A DNA stretch of 64,000 nucleotides from Sagittula sp. P11 (GCF_002814095.1 NZ_CP021913.1:3850501-3914500); one strand, 5' to 3'. Positions 9,314 through 18,371 are shown, numbered from the stretch's first letter. Notes: generated by a model not told the origin, from the letters alone. Numbers and translations: made by a program.

Positions 9314-9828
9314 TGCCTCGAATGATTCGGGTGATTTACGCCTTCCTCGGCACGATCTGGTGACCAATTTGGCCCAGTCTGCGGAATTGGTTCGTCTGAA
9401 AGGACAAAACGACAAGACTTGTGGCAACCTGACGCTCACGACGCAGCCTAAATTGGGCCTCATTTCACTGTTTCCGTTTTGAGACATAATGTGGGGTGTG
9501 AGGCTCGCGTGCGCACAATATATGGTGCATTTTCCAGCCGGTGCGTCAATATCTGGCTTCACCTGTTGCAGCCTGAGATACAATTTCCAGCCAAACGCCC
9601 GCGATACTTGCCTTTTTTCGCCCGATTTGCGGCGCGGATGCGGCGAAGGCTGCCCGGATTGCGCCATTTTTCCTTTCCGACTGGGGCAGCTTCGCCGTAT
9701 TAACGTTTCAAGCCCAACTGGGGGGTGAAGACATTGGCCACGGGGGCGGCCGCTGAACGGCTCGGGTTTCGATGACCCGGCGTGACGCGAGGGGGGAGAA
9801 TCCTCCCGTGCCGCTAAGGTGTTCTTCG

Positions 9829-9975
9829 TCCACGAAAAAACGTGGGTAGAGGCAACACCCGACACGTCGGGATATCCAGAGCAGTGCAGATGAGGAAACG
9901 GGCAGTGCCGTGGGCATTGTCATGGCGCGCATACGCCAGGGGCATGCCCCCACGACGATATAGAGGGTCTATAGT
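9829..9975 (+). promoter_or_regulatory. Hairpin-rich leader with ribosome site inside a weak stem
   Basis: Successive inverted repeats are seen: CCACG-N6-CGTGG near 9830-9845, CCCGAC-AC-GTCGGG (9858-9871), and CGTGGG (9909-9914) pairing with CCCACG (9948-9953) around the palindrome GGGGCATGCCCC (9939-9950). Last comes TATAGA-GGG-TCTATA (9959-9973). The ribosome site GAGGG (9963-9967) lies in the final stem and loop, directly before the ATG. Regulation of translation by this weak A-U stem is inferred. Confidence 0.45.
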
Positions 9976-12975
9976 ATGGCTGACTTGGTTCTGGATTGGG
10001 GTCTTATCGGGGCCTTCGGCACAACACTGACCGACACCGACGTGTTGGGAGGCGGCGTGTCCGCAACGGTGGACACCGGCGGCGTGGCCGTCGACGTCAC
10101 GTACGACGGTATCTCGCCCGGCGCACAGGCGATCACGTTCAACGCTCCGGCCTACTTGGCAGATGGCGAAACGTTCGATCCGCAGTCGCACCTGAAGCTC
10201 GTGGGCGAGGTCGAGGGGTTTGCCCAGGCGACCTCCACCACCACCCTGGATTTCCGGTCGACCGACTCCGCGCTCTATACCAACAGCGTGCAGAACGTGT
10301 CCTTCCGACTGAACGACATCGACACCGGCACAACCGGTGACAAGACGGGCGTCGCGGGCTCCTTCGAGGACATCGTGACGATCACCGCATACGACGCTGC
10401 GGGCAACCCGGTCCCGGTGACCATCACGCCGTCTGGCACGGCAGCGGTGAACGGCTCCACGATCGATGGCGAGACCCGGACCGACGATTTCGAAACGCCG
10501 GAAGGCTCCGCGCTGGTGGAAATCGAAGGTCCGATCAGCCAGATCGTCATCGAATACGCGAACGGCGGCGAGTCCGACCAGCGCATTCTGATCTCCGAAG
10601 TCGAGTTCTCCACCGTTGACGTGGCAGACAACCTGCCGCCGAGCGCCGTTGACGACAGCGCCAGCACCGACGACGATACGCCGGTCGTGGTGGACGTGAC
10701 CGCGAACGACACCGATCCGGAAGGCGACACGCTGACCGTGACCTCTGTCGGTACCCCGGCCAACGGCACCGCCGAGATCGATCCGACCACGGGCGAGGTG
10801 ATCTACACCCCGAACACCGGTTTCGTGGGCACCGACACTTTCACCTACACGGTGAACGACGGCACCCCGGGCAACGACTCCACCGCGACTGTCACCATCA
10901 CCGTGACCGACGGCGGCACGCCGACCAACATCCCGCCGGTGGCAATGGACGACATCGTTTCCACCGACCCGGCGACCCCGGTGGTGATCGAGCCGCTGAG
11001 CAACGACACCGACGCTGATCCCGCCGACGTGCTGACCGTGACTTCCATCGGGACGCCGGCCAACGGTACCGCGACGCTGGACCCGACCACGGGCGAAGTG
11101 ACCTACACGCCCAATGCCGGCTTCGTCGGCGTGGACCGCATCTCCTACACCATTTCCGATGGCAACGGCGGCACCGACTCGGCCGAGATGATCGTGGGCG
11201 TGGGCGTAGAGATCTCCGAAGGCCGCATCGACACCGACGTGTTCCCGGTTGCACCCGGCCTGCAGCCGTTCGACCCGCTCGACGGTTTCGACGAAGATCC
11301 GGACCCGTCCGACGACCTCGACTCCGAAACCGGCACCTCTGGCGCGGACCTGATCTCTACCGGTGACGACGACGACACCATCGTCGCGGGCGGCGGTGCG
11401 GACACCGTCCTTCCGGGTATCGACGACGACCTCGTCGACCTCGGCGGCGGCGACGACTACCTGTACGACGTGCAGGGCTCCGACACCATTTACGGCGGCC
11501 AGGGCCATGACACGATCATCGCGGGCACCGACACCTTCTCCGATTACGAGAACGACGATCCGGCCTTTGCACCGGGCAGCCCGCTGCGCGATGTCTTCGG
11601 TTTCACCAGCGACCCGAACCAGGAAGACGGCCGTGACTCCATCGACGGCGAAGGCGGCGACGACTACATCGAGACCGGCGACGACCGCGACACCATCACT
11701 GGCGGTGGCGGCAACGATACCATCGACGGCGGCATCGACGACGACCTGATCCGTGGCAACCAGGGCGACGACTCCCTGATCGGCGGCCATGGTTCCGACA
11801 CCATCGACGGTGGCCAGGGCCATGACTACATCGACGGCTCCAACATCGCGACGCTGGAACTGACCGACGACATCGACGTCAACACCGAGAACGACCGTGA
11901 CCTGCTGCAGGGTTTCCTCGGCAACGACACGATCTTTGGCGGCGATGACGACGACACGCTGCAGGGTGGTTCCGGCGACGACTACCTCGACGGTGGCATC
12001 GACGACGACGAGATCTCTGGCGGCGACGACAATGACACGCTGATCGGCGGGCAGGGCAACGACACGCTGAACGGCGGTGCCGGGGTCGACGACATTCAGG
12101 GCGGGTCCGACCGCGACGTGATCTTCGTGGACAGCGCGGCGCATGGCGCCGGCGACGTCGTGGACGGTGGCTCCGGCGGCTTTGTCGACGTGGCCGACCC
12201 GGCGGATGCGCCGAACCAGGACTACGACATCCTGAACCTGTCCGGCGTGGGCCAGCGCGATGTCGACTGGCGCCTGACCAACGTGACCACCGACTCCAAC
12301 GGCAACGGCATCGACGGCACCGTCGAGTTCCTTGACGGCTCGGGCGCAGTGACCGGCACCATGGACTTCTTCGAGATCGAGGAAGTGGTGCCCTGCTTCA
12401 CCCCCGGCACGCTGATCGCCACACCGCGCGGCGAGCGTCTGGTCGAGGACCTGAAGGTCGGCGACCGGGTCATCACCCGCGACAACGGGATCCAGGAGAT
12501 CAAGTGGGTCGGCCGCAAGGACCTGACCGGGCATGAACTGGCGCGCAAGCCGCACCTGAGCCCGGTGCTGATCAAGCAGGGCTCGCTGGGCAACAACCTG
12601 CCGGAGCACGACACGCTGGTATCTCCGAACCACCGCGTGCTGGTGGCGAACGACAAGACCGCCCTCTACTTCGAAGAGCGCGAAGTCCTTGTCGCCGCCA
12701 AGCACCTGCTGGGTCTGGAGGGTGTCGAAGAAGTGGAAGTGGGTTCTGTCTCCTACATCCACATCATGTTCGACCAGCACGAAGTGGTGCTGTCGAACGG
12801 CGCATGGACCGAGAGCTTCCAGCCCGGCGACTACAGCCTTGCCGGCATCGGCAATGCCCAGCGTCAGGAAATTCTGGAACTGTTCCCGGAGCTGGCCGAA
12901 GCGGAAGGCATCAAGGCCTATGCCTCTGCCCGCCGCTCGCTGAAGAAGCACGAGGCCGCGCTGCTGACGCGCTGA
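9976..12975 (+). CDS. Secreted Ig-like/RTX calcium-binding protein with C-terminal Hint domain
   Basis: The 999-residue, very acidic protein has four parts. Residues 1-220 are beta-rich and unrecognised. Two tandem Big_9/cadherin-like domains (about 223-310 and 316-405) share near-identical TVTS-GTPANGTA and DPTTGEV stretches, a recent duplication. An RTX region (about 452-720) has GGxGxDxI/L-type repeats that bind Ca2+. A Hint domain starts near Cys807 (PCFTPGTLIATPRGE) with an SPNHRVLVA block. There is no Sec signal, so type I export is inferred, but no exporter is in the window. The C-terminal His-Asn of true inteins is absent, so any Hint activity would be cleavage, not splicing. The role (adhesin, matrix or toxin-like) is unknown. 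Confidence 0.85.
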   Translation: MADLVLDWGLIGAFGTTLTDTDVLGGGVSATVDTGGVAVDVTYDGISPGAQAITFNAPAYLADGETFDPQSHLKLVGEVEGFAQATSTTTLDFRSTDSALYTNSVQNVSFRLNDIDTGTTGDKTGVAGSFEDIVTITAYDAAGNPVPVTITPSGTAAVNGSTIDGETRTDDFETPEGSALVEIEGPISQIVIEYANGGESDQRILISEVEFSTVDVADNLPPSAVDDSASTDDDTPVVVDVTANDTDPEGDTLTVTSVGTPANGTAEIDPTTGEVIYTPNTGFVGTDTFTYTVNDGTPGNDSTATVTITVTDGGTPTNIPPVAMDDIVSTDPATPVVIEPLSNDTDADPADVLTVTSIGTPANGTATLDPTTGEVTYTPNAGFVGVDRISYTISDGNGGTDSAEMIVGVGVEISEGRIDTDVFPVAPGLQPFDPLDGFDEDPDPSDDLDSETGTSGADLISTGDDDDTIVAGGGADTVLPGIDDDLVDLGGGDDYLYDVQGSDTIYGGQGHDTIIAGTDTFSDYENDDPAFAPGSPLRDVFGFTSDPNQEDGRDSIDGEGGDDYIETGDDRDTITGGGGNDTIDGGIDDDLIRGNQGDDSLIGGHGSDTIDGGQGHDYIDGSNIATLELTDDIDVNTENDRDLLQGFLGNDTIFGGDDDDTLQGGSGDDYLDGGIDDDEISGGDDNDTLIGGQGNDTLNGGAGVDDIQGGSDRDVIFVDSAAHGAGDVVDGGSGGFVDVADPADAPNQDYDILNLSGVGQRDVDWRLTNVTTDSNGNGIDGTVEFLDGSGAVTGTMDFFEIEEVVPCFTPGTLIATPRGERLVEDLKVGDRVITRDNGIQEIKWVGRKDLTGHELARKPHLSPVLIKQGSLGNNLPEHDTLVSPNHRVLVANDKTALYFEEREVLVAAKHLLGLEGVEEVEVGSVSYIHIMFDQHEVVLSNGAWTESFQPGDYSLAGIGNAQRQEILELFPELAEAEGIKAYASARRSLKKHEAALLTR

Positions 12976-12988
12976 ACGGAATATGCAG

Positions 12989-13045
12989 CCATCGCCGCTT
13001 GATGCGGCGATGGGAAAAGGGCGGCCCCAAAGGTCGCCCTTTTTC
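12989..13045 (+). terminator. Two consecutive hairpins, the second with a T tract
   Basis: CCATCGCCGC (12989-12998) pairs perfectly with GCGGCGATGG (13004-13013). A second stem, AAAAGGGCG with CGCCCTTTT (13015-13045), ends in TTTTTC. It is placed just after the Hint/RTX stop codon, as a strong terminator would be. Confidence 0.85.
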
Positions 13046-13122
13046 TTTCCAAGAGTTTTAAGGGAAATCAATCAATTAACAGGATCGCAATCCTTGTGAG
13101 CCAAGATCGGGAAGGGCTGGAG

Positions 13123-13524
13123 ATGGCTGGACCGATGGCGAAGACGGACAAACACTGCCTTATCGTGGACGATCAGGAATTCGACAGGCGCATGATGCGC
13201 CGTGTCTTTGCCAAGCAGTGCCCGAACGTACCGATGATCGTCGCCCGCGATCTGAAGGAAGCCCGCCAACGGCTGAAGGACGGACAGATCTCCATCGTCT
13301 TTCTGGACAACGCTTTGCCGGACGGCATGGGCGTAGACCTCGTTCAGGAAATGGCGAACGACAAGGCGTTGAAGGGCGTGCCGGTGGTCATCGTCAGCGA
13401 CTTCCCGTCACCGTTCATGTACGCGAAGGCGAAGGCCGCCAATGTCTGCGAGGTTTGGGCAAAGCGGGATTTCGTCGGACCGTCCGTGCAGCGGGTCATG
13501 ACCCGGCATGCGCGGCTGAACTGA
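13123..13524 (+). CDS. Single-domain response regulator (receiver only)
   Basis: The 133-residue protein is one CheY-like receiver. The acidic pair is Asp16-Asp17, the phospho-acceptor Asp62 (FLDNALPDG), the switch Ser lies in VSDFP, and the conserved Lys in WAKRD. There is no output domain, so it must signal through a protein partner or serve as a phosphate relay. The ATG at 13123 is chosen because GAAGGG lies 7 bases upstream; a GTG at 13096 and an ATG at 13135 are alternatives. No cognate kinase is adjacent. A strong terminator separates it from the Hint/RTX gene. Confidence 0.85.
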   Translation: MAGPMAKTDKHCLIVDDQEFDRRMMRRVFAKQCPNVPMIVARDLKEARQRLKDGQISIVFLDNALPDGMGVDLVQEMANDKALKGVPVVIVSDFPSPFMYAKAKAANVCEVWAKRDFVGPSVQRVMTRHARLN

Positions 13525-13551
13525 TCCAAAGGAATTAGTCGTTGTCCCGAC

Positions 13552-14175
13552 TTACTCAGCCGGGACACTCAGCTTTTCCGGCGGACGCCCGCGCCATGCG
13601 TCCCATGCCTCGGGCGTGTCGAGGTCGACAAGCGCGCGTTCGTCGGCCAGCGCGATCCGGCGCAGCCGGTGCGCGTTCGCTTTCAGGATATCCCGCGCCC
13701 CTTGATCGCCCGTAAGCTGCAGGATGGCAGAGAAGCAATCGGCCGGGAACAGCACGGGATGACCCGGCGTGCCGTCCGCTGCGGTTGCCTGCTGAAGCAT
13801 GGGGTAGGGCGTCGCGCGGAAGCCCTCGATCAGGCGGGAGATATCGTCCGTCTCGATCTCCGGCATGTCCGCGGGCAGCACGACGACCGCCTTCATGCCG
13901 CGCGGTAACATCGCGACGCCACGGCGGAGCGACGCCGACATGCCGAGATCCGCGTCAGGGACGCCCACAAGCTGCACAGGCAAACCGGCCAGTGCCCCCG
14001 CCCGAGGGTGATCGTAATCCGGCAAAGTCACGCAGACGTGCGCGCCGGTGGCCATGGCTGTCTGCGCCTGGCGGCGCAGCAAGGGCTCACCCGAAACGAT
14101 CTCGGTGAGCTTGTCTCTGCCGCGCATTCGGGAACTTGTACCGGCGGCGGGAATCAGGATGGCGATGTCTTGCAT
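13552..14175 (-). CDS. MobA-like NTP transferase (MocA-type molybdenum cofactor nucleotidyltransferase family)
   Basis: From the chosen start the protein has 207 residues. The N-terminus MQDIAILIPAAGTSSRMRGRDKL carries the nucleotidyltransferase Gly/Arg/Lys signature, followed by LPADMPEI (the metal-binding Asp) and GHPVLFP. This set is typical of MocA/MobA-like enzymes that add CMP or GMP to molybdopterin. No XdhC or molybdoenzyme gene lies next to it. The ribosome site is weak and longer in-frame extensions exist, so the start is uncertain. A moaA gene is elsewhere in the window (27.3 kb). Confidence 0.75.
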   Translation of the reverse strand: MQDIAILIPAAGTSSRMRGRDKLTEIVSGEPLLRRQAQTAMATGAHVCVTLPDYDHPRAGALAGLPVQLVGVPDADLGMSASLRRGVAMLPRGMKAVVVLPADMPEIETDDISRLIEGFRATPYPMLQQATAADGTPGHPVLFPADCFSAILQLTGDQGARDILKANAHRLRRIALADERALVDLDTPEAWDAWRGRPPEKLSVPAE

Positions 14176-14313
14176 GATGATGGATATAACGGCGAGCCAT
14201 TTGAAAAGACAGAAAAATCGTCGCTGCACACGCACCGGTTGTGTGCTGCGGCGCAGAAAACAATGACGTTTACGGATCGACTGTGCGCCCATGCAGCGCC
14301 CTAAGGCCTTGAT

Positions 14314-16716
14314 TTACCCGCGCAGTCGGGTGCCCTCAACGTCGAACAACGGCGCGGGTTGCAACCTTGCCGTGCATCTGCGCCCGAGGATCTCGATCTC
14401 TGCCACAAGGTCGTCGCGAACGTCGCTGCGCGGGATCAGGGCGTAAGCGATCGACTTTCCCAGCCAGTGCGAATAGCCGCCCGACGTGCAGAAGCCGCGC
14501 ACCGCGCCGTCGATCCAGACCGGCTCATAGGCGGTGACATCGGCATCGTCGGCGTCGACCTCGAAGACCACAAGCTGCCGGTCCGGGGGAGAGGCGCGCT
14601 CTGCCTCCGCGGCGGCCTTGCCGATGAAGTCCTTGTCCCACCGGATGAACCGGTCCAGCCCCGTCTCGGCGGCGGTATAGTCCGGCCCGTATTCGCGCTC
14701 CCAGGAACCGAAGAACCGGTCCAGCCGAAGGCTCATCATGGCGCGCATCCCGAAGGGCTTCAGCCCGTGCGGCTGGCCCTCGGTCCAGAGCGTCCGCCAC
14801 AACTGCCGCTGGTTCATAGGATCGCAGTAGATCTCGAACCCGAGGTCGCCGGTGTAGGAGACCCGCTGCACGAGGCAGTCGGTCATGCCCACCGTCATCC
14901 GCCGCACGTCGAGGAACCGCATGTCCGACAGGTCGGTGCGGGTGCAGGCCTGCAGGATGTCCCGCGCCTTGGGTCCGGCAAGCTGGAAGCCGGTGGAGGA
15001 ATCGCTGATATTCTCGATGGTTACTCCGTCCTGTTGATGCTGCAGGAACCAGCGCATGTGATAGGCTTGGGCGCCGTAGGATGCGGTCAGGCGGAATTCC
15101 GTTTCCGACAGGCAGGCCACGGTGAAGTCGCCGATGATCCGCCCGGGAGGCGACAGCATCGGCGTCAGCGACAGGCGGCCCGGCTTCGGAATGCGGCCCG
15201 CCATGACATGATCCAGCCATGTGCGCGCGTTCGGGCCGGTCACCCGGTACTTGCCAAAGTTGTGCACCTCGTTGATGCCGCAGGCTTTGCGCACGGCACG
15301 GACCTCGCGCGCCGTGGCCTCCCACGCGTTGGAGCGGCGGAACGATGGAGTCTCGTACCGCGGCTCGTCCCCTTCGGCAAAGTAGTTCGCCACCTCCAGC
15401 CCGTATTGCGCCCCCCAGACCGCGCCCATGCCGTCGAAGATGTCGTACATCGGCGAGGTGCGCAGCGGACGTGCGGCGGGCAGTTCTTCGTTCGGGTAGC
15501 TGACGGAGAAGCGTTTCTGATAGTTTTCAATGACTTTTGGCAGGGTGTACCCGGGTGAAATCCAGTCTCCGAACCGCGCCACGTCCAAGGCCGACACGTC
15601 GCGTTCGCATTCGCCGTGGGTCATCCATTGCGCCAGCATCAGGCCGACGCCGCCGCCTTGGCTGAAGCCCGCCATGACGCCGCAGGCGGACCAGTAGCCG
15701 CGCATCCCCGGGATCGGGCCGACCAGCGGGTTGCCGTCGGGGGCGAAGGTGAAGGGGCCATGGATCACCGACTTGATCCCGGCGCGCTCCAGCACCGGGA
15801 ACCGGCGGAAGGCGAAGCTGATCGAGTCCTCGATCTTGTCGAAATCGTCGGGCAGCAGTTCGTGGCCGAAGTCCCAGGGCGTGCCGTCGACGGCCCAGGG
15901 GCGGCAGGGCTGCTCGTAGAACCCGATGCACAGTCCGCGCCCTTCCTGCCGCAGGTAGCTTTCCCCGGCGGGGTCCATGACGTGCGGGTGTTCGCTGTCG
16001 CGCTCGTAGATCTCGGGGGTTTCCTCGGTCACGAGGTACTGGTGTTCCATCGGGTGCAGCGGCAGGTAGACGCCCGCCATCGCGCCGACCTCACGTGCCC
16101 ATAGGCCTCCGGCGTTGACCACATGCTCGGTGTGGATCGTGCCCTTGTCGGTGACCACGTCCCATGTGCCATCCCGTCGAGGATTGGTCTCCAACACCTT
16201 GGTATGCAGGTGAATTTCGGCGCCACCCATGCGCGCGGCCCTGGCATAGGCATGGGTGGTGCCGGAGGGATCGAGGTGCCCGTCGAGCGGGTCGTAAAGC
16301 GCGCCGATTATCCCGTCGAGGTTCACGATGGGGGCGAGCTTTGCGATCTCCTCGGGCCCGACGATCTCCGTCTCAAGCCCCATGTAGCGGTGCTTCGCCC
16401 GTTCGGCGACCAGCATGTCGAAGCGGTCGCGGTTGTCGGCAAGGGTGATGCCGCCCACGTGGTGCAGTCCGCAGGACATGCCGGTCAGCTCTTCCAGTTC
16501 GCGATAAAGCCGGATCGTATAGCCCTGCAGCGCCGCCATGTTGGTGTCGCCGTTCAGCGTGTGGAAGCCGCCCGCCGCGTGCCAGGTGGAGCCCGAGGTG
16601 AGTTCCGACCGCTCCAGCAGCATGACGTCCGACCAGCCCAGCTTTGTCAGGTGGTAGAGGACGGAGCAGCCGACGACGCCGCCTCCGATCACGACGACGC
16701 GGGTGGTGGATTTCAT
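14314..16716 (-). CDS. GcvT-family FAD dehydrogenase (dimethylglycine/sarcosine dehydrogenase-like)
   Basis: The 800-residue protein has an N-terminal DAO Rossmann domain (VVVIGGGVVGCS, about 6-370), an FAO_M linker (about 370-425), a GCV_T folate-binding domain (about 430-690) and a GCV_T C-terminal barrel. His46 in SGSTWHAAG matches the residue that carries covalent FAD in dimethylglycine and sarcosine dehydrogenases. Such enzymes oxidatively remove N-methyl groups and pass the one-carbon unit to tetrahydrofolate, as in glycine betaine or choline catabolism. The exact substrate cannot be told. It is a single gene with its own upstream region. Confidence 0.85.
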   Translation of the reverse strand: MKSTTRVVVIGGGVVGCSVLYHLTKLGWSDVMLLERSELTSGSTWHAAGGFHTLNGDTNMAALQGYTIRLYRELEELTGMSCGLHHVGGITLADNRDRFDMLVAERAKHRYMGLETEIVGPEEIAKLAPIVNLDGIIGALYDPLDGHLDPSGTTHAYARAARMGGAEIHLHTKVLETNPRRDGTWDVVTDKGTIHTEHVVNAGGLWAREVGAMAGVYLPLHPMEHQYLVTEETPEIYERDSEHPHVMDPAGESYLRQEGRGLCIGFYEQPCRPWAVDGTPWDFGHELLPDDFDKIEDSISFAFRRFPVLERAGIKSVIHGPFTFAPDGNPLVGPIPGMRGYWSACGVMAGFSQGGGVGLMLAQWMTHGECERDVSALDVARFGDWISPGYTLPKVIENYQKRFSVSYPNEELPAARPLRTSPMYDIFDGMGAVWGAQYGLEVANYFAEGDEPRYETPSFRRSNAWEATAREVRAVRKACGINEVHNFGKYRVTGPNARTWLDHVMAGRIPKPGRLSLTPMLSPPGRIIGDFTVACLSETEFRLTASYGAQAYHMRWFLQHQQDGVTIENISDSSTGFQLAGPKARDILQACTRTDLSDMRFLDVRRMTVGMTDCLVQRVSYTGDLGFEIYCDPMNQRQLWRTLWTEGQPHGLKPFGMRAMMSLRLDRFFGSWEREYGPDYTAAETGLDRFIRWDKDFIGKAAAEAERASPPDRQLVVFEVDADDADVTAYEPVWIDGAVRGFCTSGGYSHWLGKSIAYALIPRSDVRDDLVAEIEILGRRCTARLQPAPLFDVEGTRLRG

Positions 16717-16841
16717 GGCGGACTCCCTGTTCGTTGCACCCGAGCTTAAACGCGGCAGAAGCGGTGCCTAGCACGAATGCGACGCATGATGTCGCGACTA
16801 CGGGGCTGGGCAACGCCCGTGGACGTGTTACGTCTGCGTGG

Positions 16842-18128
16842 ATGAAATCCTTGTTCTCTCTTCCGAAAAAGGCGGTGCGCGTGCTGCGTGGCCACCTTCG
16901 GCGCCTCTGGGTGCGCGTCACCGCCTTCGGCCTCTTGGCGGTGGCGGTGATCCCGCTGTCGCAACTCGTGGAACGGGTCCTGCCGGAAGAGTGGCAAAGC
17001 CTGATCGCGGGGTCGTCCGTCGACCGGCTGCTGGACATCATCGCCGCGGCCATGCTGACGGTCACCACGTTCTCGCTGACGGTCATGGTGTCGACGAACC
17101 ACGCCACCGCCTCGCAGTTCACGCCGCGGCTGCAGCAACTGATCCGGCAGGACACGGTCACGCAGAATACGCTGGCCACCTTTATCAGCAGTTACGTCTA
17201 CGCACTGACCGCCATCGTGCTGCGCGAGGTCAGCTATATCGGCGACGAGAAGGCGCTGGTGATGTTTGTCGTCACGGTTTTCATGCTGGCGCTGATCGTC
17301 TGGTCTCTGATCCGCTGGATGCAGCACCTGCAGTCGCTGGGCAGTCTGATCAGCTCCGCCCGCCAGGTGGAGGACAAGACGGCGCTGCAGTTCCGCCAGC
17401 GGCTGGACACGCCGTGTCTGGGTGCCGTGCCGCTGACCGGAGACGTGCCGGAGGACGGGTTCGTCGTTGCCACGCCCGAGACCGGCTATATCCAGATGAT
17501 CCATCCGGAGCCGCTGCAGAAACTGGCAGAAGAGTTGAAGTGCGACATCTATCTCCTTGCCGAGATTGGGGATTTCGCCTTCCTGCGGTCTCCGCTGGCG
17601 AAGGTCTGCGGGCTGGGTGATGCGGATGAGGAGACCCGCGAACGGCTGTCCGAGGCGCTGCACCTCAACATCATCATCGGGGACGAACGCACCTACGATC
17701 AGGACCCGCGATTCGGGCTGATGACCATGGCGCAGATCGGGTCGAAGGCGCTGTCGCCTGGGATCAACGATCCGGGGACGGCGATCGATGTGATCAACCG
17801 GTGTGGGCGGATCCTGTCGGCGTATCGGGATGAGACGGAGGGGGACGGCGAGGCGCTGCATCCCCGGCTGCATGCAAGGCCGCTGGATGCGGAGGTTCTG
17901 ATCGGCGACGCCTTCGATTCGGTGGCGCGCGACGGGGCCGCAGTGCGGGAGGTGCAGGAGCGCCTGCAGAAGGTGCTGGGCGGTCTGATGCGCCATCCCG
18001 ATCCGGAGCTTTGCGCCGCGGCGAAAGCGCGGGCGGACGAGTATCTTGAGCGGGCGAAACAGGCGCTGGACTGGGAGCAGGACCGCGTCCGGCTGGAGCG
18101 TGCGGCAGAGCGGCGTGAAGGGGGCTGA
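16842..18128 (+). CDS. DUF2254 membrane protein
   Basis: From the ATG at 16842 the protein has 428 residues. Four hydrophobic helices occupy about the first 180 residues. The C-terminal soluble half contains SPGINDPGTA, the conserved signature of the DUF2254 family, and ends in a charged helical tail. Function is unknown for the family. Divergent to the GcvT-family gene across about 125 bases. Downstream lies a long gene-free region with strong RNA structure. Confidence 0.8.
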   Translation: MKSLFSLPKKAVRVLRGHLRRLWVRVTAFGLLAVAVIPLSQLVERVLPEEWQSLIAGSSVDRLLDIIAAAMLTVTTFSLTVMVSTNHATASQFTPRLQQLIRQDTVTQNTLATFISSYVYALTAIVLREVSYIGDEKALVMFVVTVFMLALIVWSLIRWMQHLQSLGSLISSARQVEDKTALQFRQRLDTPCLGAVPLTGDVPEDGFVVATPETGYIQMIHPEPLQKLAEELKCDIYLLAEIGDFAFLRSPLAKVCGLGDADEETRERLSEALHLNIIIGDERTYDQDPRFGLMTMAQIGSKALSPGINDPGTAIDVINRCGRILSAYRDETEGDGEALHPRLHARPLDAEVLIGDAFDSVARDGAAVREVQERLQKVLGGLMRHPDPELCAAAKARADEYLERAKQALDWEQDRVRLERAAERREGG

Positions 18129-18178
18129 GGCATTATTCACGCGGAATAAACGCTAGCGCAGAAGACCTTACGTCAGGC

Positions 18179-18371
18179 GGGTGGTAATCTGTACAGGTCG
18201 CGGGGGACTGTTCCCGATGTGCATATTTCGTACTGATGTTACCACTTTCTTTCCCGTTTACCTCCCCCGCGACAAACCCTCAGGACGTACCCGAAAAAAG
18301 CCCGTCCGGCCGGATACCAGAGCCCGGTCGGACGGCACCCTGACGGTCGGGTGCCACCGCCGTCAGGGTGC
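18179..18371 (+). ncRNA. Candidate structured RNA with pseudoknot topology
   Basis: Four perfect or near-perfect helices are packed into about 190 bases. GTGGTAA (18181-18187) can pair with TTACCAC (18239-18245). GTCGCGGGGGA (18197-18207) can pair with TCCCCCGCGAC (18263-18273). The two are interleaved, which is an H-type pseudoknot arrangement. Then GTCCGGCCGG (18304-18313) pairs with CCGGTCGGAC (18324-18333), and GCACCCTGACGG (18335-18346) with CCGTCAGGGTGC (18360-18371), followed by ATTTTG. The region lies between convergent genes, so it is not a leader. An independent small RNA or the 3' end of the DUF2254 transcript is inferred; strand is uncertain. Confidence 0.45.

Larger units (their letters stand above)
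8777..9975. other. 1.2-kb gene-free region between tRNA-Leu and the Hint/RTX gene
   Basis: No reading frame here resembles a protein family. Frames of up to 211 codons exist, but they show no start context and no domain; one includes the usual false translation of the tRNA. From about 9,100 to 9,720 the DNA is visibly richer in A+T than its surroundings. It holds a cluster of AATTGGG/CCCAATT motifs (9292-9458) and a repeated TTTCCAGCC (9531, 9584). The last 150 bases form a hairpin-rich leader. No integrase or att duplication is visible. Confidence 0.6.

Noticed and set aside
9230-9865. 211-codon minus-strand frame in the gene-free region before the Hint/RTX gene
   Set aside because: No ribosome site, no recognisable domain, unusual amino-acid mix, and it overlaps the AATTGGGC motif cluster and the leader hairpins.
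8691-9975. tRNA-Leu as an integration site with an island downstream
   Set aside because: No integrase, no repeated copy of the tRNA 3' end and no mobile genes were found; only the composition shift remains.
9814-13071. 1085-codon minus-strand frame opposite the Hint/RTX gene
   Set aside because: The RTX repeat codons create long open frames on the other strand. The Val/Asp/Gly/Ala-rich translation has no start context or family, while the plus frame has clear domains.
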